From NCBI GenBank assembly GCA_013398295.1, contig VZSF01000025.1:482555-546554 (forward strand): 64,000 nt of DNA, in the 5' to 3' direction. The notes beneath the pieces were generated by a model that saw only the letters and a list, made by a program, of their open reading frames with translations, had not been told where the DNA came from and did not search any database. Position 1 is the first letter of the stretch. Each line of letters begins with the position of its first letter. This DNA is from Chionis minor. Its lineage: Eukaryota > Chordata > Aves > Charadriiformes > Chionididae. Of this stretch, positions 62,701 to 64,000 are shown in pieces. A program made the position numbers and the translations under genes.

Positions 62701-64000
62701 CAGCCCCCAGCCTGTGGTTTGGGTGGGCTTTTTTCAGACAGTTTTCCTCTAAATGTTGCTTGGGTCGTGCCTTTCTGTTTGCATTTTGTCGTGGCACTAC
62801 GGTAAGCTTCTGTTTGCTTCCTCTCTGAATCTTTACGTTCTGATATTCCCCAAAGGTATCAACAATCCCCTGCTCCAGTTCGTGGCAGAATTACTGAGCA
62901 GTTACCATGGTGACGAGGGAGGAATTGGATCTGCAGACCAGCTGAGATCAATCCCAGCTGCCTGCCTACTACTCCTGAGTAGTCAGCGTATTTTTAATAA
63001 AGTGACCATGTTCAGGGGGCATGTCTTTGTCTTGTTAAGCCTTTGTTGTATATTAAATCCTGAGGGCTTTCGCCATAATCTGCTGAACTCACGAGCTTTA
63101 CAAATCCTACCCTTACTCAAAGTGCTGTAGGCATTAGACCTAGCAGATATTTTTTTCTTGATCAATTTTGTTTCTTTCTGGAATTTAGCATGCACTGCAG
63201 AGTTTAATTGGGGAACTGTTGCTAGAAGTGAGTGAAATTAAAGGTACAGTCTTTAAGAAGTGAACCTAGGGTTCTGACTTTAAAACTCACTTTATTCATA
63301 TTGGTTTTTGTTTGCCAAAAGGTGACTCATTTTCTCGTAGCTTCACTTGCATGTTACAGAGGAATGTAATCCAAAGGGAAAACAGGGGGAACATAGAACT
63401 GAAAGTTTGTGCTGTTAGCACATGTGCTTCTAGACTTCAACTTTTTGCCTGTATTTTCTTTTTTCCACTGACTTCCATAAAATCCATTTGTTTCCAGGTG
63501 TCAAACACAGTGACAGCAGGCAGGGCGGGCTCCTCTGAAAATGCAGTGCTTATATCAGTGCCTAAGTGGATGCTGAAGTCTTCTCCACACAGTTCTAGCT
63601 GCACATATTTAGATAGATAAAAAGTGGGTGTATAATTCAGATTTCATAGCCTCGATGCCAGAAGATAGCACAGTCTGACTTCCAGGCCTCAGAAATTAAG
63701 CTTATTCCTCTGCACTGAGGCCATTAAACCAAGACATCCTGCTGGTACTATTTCAGTCAGGCTTTTGTCAGCTGTACTGTTGCAGGGTGGATGCAGATTT
63801 GGATCAGAGAATTCAGACAGCTGGAAATAGACTTGTGTTGGCTGTTATTTACTGCTCTGTACTTACTTTCCTTCTCCCCTGTCTTTTCCTCAAAACAGTA
63901 ACTCAAATATATTTAGTTTATTTTTAAGACTATTTTTGAGAAAGCTCTGAGATAGTAAGGACAATGTTTTGGAAAGTATTTTTGGTATTCTTTACAAAGT
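62701..64000. other. AT-rich non-coding stretch to the right edge
   Basis: No gene or transposon is recognised. Open frames at 62753-63130 and 63312-63620 on the + strand have no recognisable features. Confidence 0.5.

Noticed and set aside
1..64000. A CRISPR array, operon, defence island or other microbial system
   Set aside because: Sequence composition, CR1, MIR-like and ERV repeats all point to bird nuclear DNA, and no repeat-spacer pattern or gene cluster was found.

Overview
This is non-coding DNA from a bird nuclear genome. The diagnosis rests on interspersed repeats: several CR1 LINE fragments with bird-type 3' ends and a solo endogenous-retrovirus LTR of the ERVL-like type abundant in birds. 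Older amniote debris (MIR-like, tRNA-SINE-like and an unnamed amniote repeat) is also present. The LTR type suggests a neoavian bird rather than a chicken relative, but that is inference. I see no bacterial, plasmid or phage feature, no rRNA, no functional tRNA and no CRISPR array.

Layout. Bases 1 to about 370 are the right part of a CpG island, most likely the promoter and first exon of a gene lying mainly to the left. The remaining 63 kb is AT-rich, CpG-poor and gene-poor. It looks like one very long intron or an intergenic desert. A mild excess of T over A and of G over C on the + strand is what a + strand intron would show. The only coding candidate on the + strand is a small exon-like segment at 3333-3520 with an ATG and one membrane segment; I do not recognise it. 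CR1 pieces lie at 4.7, 19.0, 22.0, 31.0, 32.2, 44.6, 45.6-46.2, 52.0 and 59.2 kb. The LTR is at 30.04-30.65 kb. A clear CTCF-type motif is at 13.29 kb. MIR-like fragments are at 31.5 and 48.6 kb, and two copies of one ancient amniote repeat are at 36.98 and 49.81 kb.

There is no operon-like or pathway-like logic here and I found no new biological system. The points most worth checking are: a CR1 copy whose 5' part is inverted (45.6-46.2 kb); a possible decayed retrocopy on the minus strand (35.2-36.2 kb); CpG-rich patches inside otherwise CpG-depleted DNA (15.8, 29.8-30.0 and 62.6 kb); and AT-rich stretches with homeodomain-type motifs that may be conserved enhancers (33.6-34.4, 36.8-37.1 and 50.4-50.6 kb). 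Most long open frames are on the minus strand. They are probably a by-product of its A- and C-rich composition rather than genes.
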